From NCBI GenBank assembly GCA_947471745.1, contig CANJKZ010000068.1, positions 4,169,501-4,233,500 on the forward strand: 64,000 nt of DNA. Reading direction: 5' to 3'. A program made the position numbers and the translations under genes. The stretch is from Closterium sp. Naga37s-1 (Eukaryota; Streptophyta; Zygnematophyceae; Desmidiales; Closteriaceae). Of this stretch, positions 60,131 to 64,000 are shown piece after piece. Position 1 is the first letter of the stretch; the number at the start of each line of letters is the position of its first letter. The notes under the pieces were generated by a model. It saw nothing but the letters and a program-made list of their open reading frames with translations, was not told the DNA's origin and searched no databases.

Positions 60131-61278
60131 GGCGACAGTTGCGAGCGGGGGTCTAGGGGTACAGTAATGGTTCCGAGAGGGTGTCTCGGAGATTCGTCTA
60201 AATTTCAACCGCAGGACTCGTCGAGGGCTAAGGTGGGTCTGCAACTGGCTTGAGCTTTCGCGACACGGTCAATGGAGACGGAGAGGAATGTTGTCGAAAG
60301 TACAATAAGGTGAAGAAGAACACCGTGAGGGAAAAACAGCGATGTTTTGAACTTGAGAAAGGGAGTTTATGCCGTACCAGCTGAGAACGAGACTAGCGTT
60401 TATGTTTTCTTCTCCCCGTATATTCAGGGTCTAGAACTGCCGATAGCTATGCTATGGAGTAGTAGCAGAGAGAAGGACTGTTCCAATATAGAGATGGGAT
60501 CGTGCGCAGCATCCCTTCAGGACAGTCACAAACTCACCGCTAGCTCACCATTTCATACATGCTGTTTAACCAAGAGGTGTAGCACTTCGCTACTAAACAA
60601 TTTCGTAGTCTCCAGTGTGGGGTATACCGATCTGTCCACGTGCCACGTGGAACTAAAGTACTGGTGCTTCGCACGCGTCACCTCCATAACCACAGGAAAA
60701 GCAGGCAAGTCCTCCCTAGGGCCCAACTGCCTTGCCACGCCAGCATGCGAAGCCTCGAAGAACCGTCATTGCTGACGGTAGCTACTCACCGAGCCTCGTC
60801 TCATACCGTACCAGTCGCCAGACTTTCAGTCTTTGTTCGATTTCAGGCTCGCGAAGTCTCATTGATTCCTATCAGCCGTCAGATCCTCTCTCAAACCAAT
60901 TTGGGGCGAGGTATGTACAGTAGGGAGGTATCTAGCTCGTTTGGTATGAAGGCGTGTCGATCTGGGTACAGCTACTTGCAGTGGTTGACTACGGTGGGGT
61001 ACCATTATTGCTTTGTCTGTTTTCTGACACGTGAGAAAGAAATCAACTCTTGTGACATGTCCCGTTTCTCCAATATTATCGAATACGCTTGGCGTTTGAC
61101 TCCTTGCTCTGTCTTCAGTCTGTGATCATTCTGAGCATTCTGGTTCTGACAGGAAAAGCAGTTGTACCCCAGAAGAGCTTTGTGCTTTCCTCCAGGAGAA
61201 TCTACGATTTTCTTAAGAAGTGGCTGCGGCTGTTTCTGGTTGAAGATCGCGAAAAGGAAATCACCAGTGACAACCATC
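60131..61278. promoter_or_regulatory. Divergent intergenic region of PTPA and the methyltransferase gene
   Basis: About 1.15 kb between head-to-head genes, no coding frame supported. It should hold both promoters; I see no element distinctive enough to name. Confidence 0.4.
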
Positions 61279-63897
61279 ATGGGATCGCTTTTGCGACAGT
61301 CGTACGATCTCGCAGTGCAGGCAGGACTGCGTACGATGGAGGCGAACGTGATCCCCGACCGCGCTCTGCGACCAGCTTGCCGTTACCTCATGTCGCAGCG
61401 TATCGCCATGTCGCGAAAGGAGACCGTGGAGGAACAGCTTCAGGACCTGGTCGAATTCGCAGAGTGTGAGTGCATCGAAGAGGCCTCATGCTCCTCAGAA
61501 GGATCCGTGAGACATTTCGATTGAAGCATCGCGTACAAATTCAGGTCCTGGTCGAATTCGCTGAATGTGAGTGCATTAAGAGGTCTCATGCTCCTCAAAA
61601 CGATTCTTAAGAATCTTCTAACATCGCGTACAGCTTCAGGACGTGGACGGGTTTGCAGAGTGTGGGTACATTGCTGAAAACCTCCGCATTTCTGAGACCG
61701 CCTGCTGAGAGTAATGGTGAAGTTGCGTAAGCGACTAGCTGCGACTCGCTGTTCAGCCGTCAATTCGATTCCCAGCAGCAGCGAACGAGCGGCATTACAA
61801 AGTTGCGTTTTATTCCATGTTTCTGTCCGTCTATCCAACACCCAATTCCATTTGATCAGCTCTCAAGTCAATGCCCATCGCTCTCAGCACGGCAGCAGCC
61901 AACGAGCAGCACTACGAGGTCCCCACGGAGCTCTTCCAGCTGTGCCTGGGGAAGCGACTTAAATACAGGTGAGACCCTTTGAGTGCACTGCAGCTTTGGC
62001 TGACAATCGTTGTGGTGAATCCAGTGCAGGTGAGTCTCAACGGAGAGCAGCACTACGAGGTCCCAACAGAGCTCTTCCAGATGTGCCTGGGGAAGCGACT
62101 CAAGTACAGGTGGGAATCAATCAATGCGCGTGGCTCAGGTGAGCGTGCGCCCTACCCACTGATTGCAGGTGAGGGAGACCCAGTGAACTTGCGGCTGCGT
62201 GCAGGTGAATCTCTGAGCAGGCTCGTCTTAGTGCAGCCAACGAGCAGCACTACGAGGTCCCCACGGAGCTCTTCCAGCTGTGCCTGGGAAAGCGACTCAA
62301 GCACAGGTGAGACCCAGAGGTAGGTGCACCTACAGCTCAATGCAGCAACCAGCAGCTCCGTCAAGTCCCAACAGAGCTCTTCCAGCTGTGCCTGGGGAAG
62401 CGACTCAAGCACAGGTGAGATGCAGGTGGACCAGTGCAGGTGAGACCCAGAGCAGGTGAGACCCAATGCAGGAGAGACCCAGAGCAGGTGAGACCCAGTG
62501 CAGGTGAGACCCAGAGCAGGCGAGACCCAGTGCAGGAGAGACAGACGATGAGCTCTTTCCGCTTCCCACTTGTAATCTACCTCTTTGCAGAGCTCCCTCC
62601 TCTTCATCTCATCTTAACTGACCCCCCACCCCACCCCATACCCAGCCGCCCTCCGCTCTCGTCATCTCGGCTCGGCTTCTCTCTCTGAGGGCCTTTTCCG
62701 CAGCTGCTGCTGCTCCCCCATGGCGAAGACCACTCTGGATGAAGCAGAGGAGCTGATGCCGGCCATGTACTGCAAGAGTGGCAGCTTTCGGCGCAGCTGG
62801 CTTGCTGATGACTGAGCCTTGAGCCTTTTCTGTGCCCTTCCCCTCCCCTACCAGCTGCTGCTACTTCCCCACGGCAAAGGCCACTCTGGATGAAGCCGAG
62901 GAGCTGATTTTGGCCATGTGTACTGCGAGAGGGCTCAGCCCGCGGATGAGCAGCACGTGTTGGAGCCGAGCCGAGGTCCCCCTTCCCTACCAGCTATGTG
63001 GATTTTACTTTTGAGAATTCTCAAATGTAAAATCCACACGGATGAGCAGCACGTGCAGGAGCTCCGAGCCGAGGTCTCCCTTCCCTACCAGCTGCTGTCA
63101 TGGCAGGACGTGCTGAGTGTGCTCTTCCCTCCTCTGCCATGTATTCCCCCTTTTGGCTCCCCCGCAGCTGCTGCTACTTCCCCACAGCCAAGACTACTCT
63201 GGATGAAGCAGAGGAGCTGATGCTGGCAAAGTACTGCGTGCGGGCGCAGCTGGTAGACGGACAAGATGTCATGCCCCCCCACTTGAGAAAGTGATTTAGA
63301 TGTCATGCCCCCCCACTTGAGAAAGTGATTTAGATGTCATGCCCCCCCACTTCATCGAAATCATTTTTGGTTGACAAGATGTCGAATTCTCAAAAGTGAT
63401 TTAGATGTCATGCCCCCCCACTTCCCTCCCCTTCTATCCCCTTTTGACTCCAACGCAGCTGCAGCTACTTCCCTTCCCCCAAGACCACTCTGGACGAAGC
63501 AGAGGAGCTGATGCTGGCAATGTACTGTGAGAGAGCGCAGCTGGCAGACGGGCAGGAGATCTTGGAGCTGGGGTGCGGGTGGCATAAGATCTCTCCCCCC
63601 CCTCTCCTCCCCTAACATTCCCTCCCCCCCCCCCCCCCCCCCCCCCCCCTTCTCCCCCCTCCCCCCAAACAGCTGCTGCTATTTTCCCACGGCAAAGACC
63701 ACATTGGATGAAGCAGAGGAGCTGATGCTGGCAATGTACTGTGAGAGGGCTCAGCTGGCAGACGGGCAGGAGATCTTGGAGCTGGGGTGCGGGTGGGGCA
63801 GCCTGTCGCTGTACATGGGGGAGAAGTACCCCAACAGCCGCATCGTTGGGGTGTCCAACTCGAGCACGCAGAGAGCCTACATTGAAGGCCAGTGCAA
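61279..63897 (+). CDS. Coclaurine N-methyltransferase/cyclopropane-synthase-like protein, first three exons
   Basis: Exon 1 61279-61465 (MGSLLRQSYDLAVQAG...LVEFAE), exon 2 61860-61968 (SLKSMPIALSTAAANEQHYEVPTELFQLCLGKRLKY), exon 3 63673-63897 (SCCYFPTAKTTLDEAEELMLAMYCERAQLADGQEIL, then SAM-binding motif I ELGCGWGSLSLYM and VGVSNSSTQRAYIEGQC). Phases 1 and 2 match; donors GTGAGT, GTGAGA, GTAAGC. The order HYEVPTELF, CYF, LGCGWG is that of the plant CNMT-like/CFA synthase family, SAM-dependent methyltransferases; the substrate cannot be inferred. The gene continues past the window. Several partial copies of each exon lie in its introns, so the true exon 3 (or mutually exclusive exons) needs transcript evidence. 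Confidence 0.8.
61436..61680 (+). repeat. Tandem partial copies of exon 1 end and donor
   Basis: CAGGACCTGGTCGAATTCGC with the following donor and intron start (61441) recurs at 61540 (CAGGTCCTGGTCGAATTCGC) and 61636 (CAGGACGTGGACGGGTTTGC), units of about 100 bases, increasingly diverged. Confidence 0.8.
62030..62420 (+). repeat. Three extra copies of exon 2
   Basis: The segment coding EQHYEVPTELFQ.CLGKRLK and its donor recurs at about 62048-62109, 62240-62307 and 62355-62414, each followed by GT. The second ends CTCAAGTACAG like exon 2; the last two read CTCAAGCACAG. Each contains CAGAGCTCTTCCAG or CGGAGCTCTTCCAG. Confidence 0.85.
62405..62545 (+). repeat. Minisatellite made of splice-donor-like units
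   Basis: About eight units of GCAGGTGAGACCCAGAGCAG / GTGCAGGTGAGACCCAGA, continuing directly from the last exon 2 copy. Each unit contains CAG|GTGAGA or a one-base variant, a near-consensus 5' splice site. Confidence 0.85.
62700..63600 (+). repeat. Four partial copies of exon 3 upstream of the full copy
   Basis: Copies begin at about 62702, 62852, 63170 and 63458, each starting CAGCTGCTGCT or CAGCTGCAGCT and running through ACTCTGGATGAAGC(A/C)GAGGAGCTGAT. They extend to different points: the first three stop before motif I, while the fourth reaches CTGGGGTGCGGGTGG and then diverges. Confidence 0.85.
63260..63425. repeat. 34-bp tandem repeat (GATGTCATGCCCCCCCACTT...)
   Basis: Two and a half head-to-tail units and one displaced unit, each containing GATGTCATGCCCCCCCAC and most containing AAAGTGATTTA. 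They lie between exon 3 copies three and four. Confidence 0.85.
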
Positions 63898-63956
63898 GTA
63901 AGCCCCATTTCGCTTCCTCGTAAATGGTCCGTTTGTTCCCTTGTTACAAGAGCCTA

Positions 63957-64000
63957 ATTGGAGCTGGGGTGCGGGTGGGGCAGCCTGTCGCTGTACATGG
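63957..64000 (+). repeat. Start of a sixth exon 3 copy, cut by window end
   Basis: GGAGCTGGGGTGCGGGTGGGGCAGCCTGTCGC repeats 63778-63820 in part and runs to the last base, so the exon array continues beyond the window. Confidence 0.8.

Noticed and set aside
1..64000. tRNA, rRNA or organellar genes
   Set aside because: None seen on either strand by motif; the only tRNA-like strings are retrotransposon primer sites.

Overview
The window reads as nuclear DNA of a streptophyte green organism, most likely a zygnematophyte-type alga; this is inference from content, not a database match. The evidence is: GT-AG introns; plant-type LTR retrotransposons, most with initiator-Met-tRNA-like primer sites; chromodomain gypsy and copia elements; a DDE-type (Tigger/pogo-like) DNA transposon; and three recognisable cellular genes. 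These are prefoldin subunit 3 (minus strand, 10951-17975, six exons, complete), a PP2A phosphatase activator PTPA (minus, 58778-60130, intronless, intact) and the first exons of a coclaurine-N-methyltransferase/cyclopropane-synthase-like SAM methyltransferase (plus, from 61279, running off the window). Two related F-box/leucine-rich-repeat genes flank the prefoldin gene; the second is a pseudogene blown apart by transposons.

Layout. 1-571: the 5' LTR and gag start of an LTR element on the minus strand. 866 to about 7100: a decayed LINE on the minus strand (ORF1, endonuclease, RT, zinc-finger tail, poly-A), split by a solo LTR at 3391-3752. 9055-10500: F-box/LRR copy 1. 10951-17975: prefoldin 3, with every intron colonised by tandem repeats or by fragments of its own exons. 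18412-23840: the promoter region of F-box/LRR copy 2 and a gypsy element, both partly duplicated. 23853-37362: F-box/LRR copy 2, interrupted by a MITE (24659-34712) that holds copia 1, which holds copia 2 in its 3' LTR, and then by a small non-autonomous LTR element (34889-36381). 37523-57530: a Tigger/pogo-like transposon of about 20 kb carrying a four-exon transposase gene, itself filled with copia 3, a probable hAT MITE holding gypsy 2 (which in turn holds a small LTR element), and a second MITE. 57624-58233: a hAT MITE. 58778-64000: PTPA and the methyltransferase gene.

Two themes stand out. First, nesting is resolvable to the base: target-site duplications were read for nearly every insertion (ACCAG, CAGCA, GACGC, GTTCA, CTGCC, GGATT, CTATC, ATTGT, GTAGTGAA), giving an insertion order. 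Second, in both spliced host genes the introns contain tandem partial copies of the gene's own exons and exon-intron boundaries. In prefoldin 3 a 21-bp piece of exon 4 has become a 13-copy minisatellite, yet the reading frame through the six intact exons is preserved.
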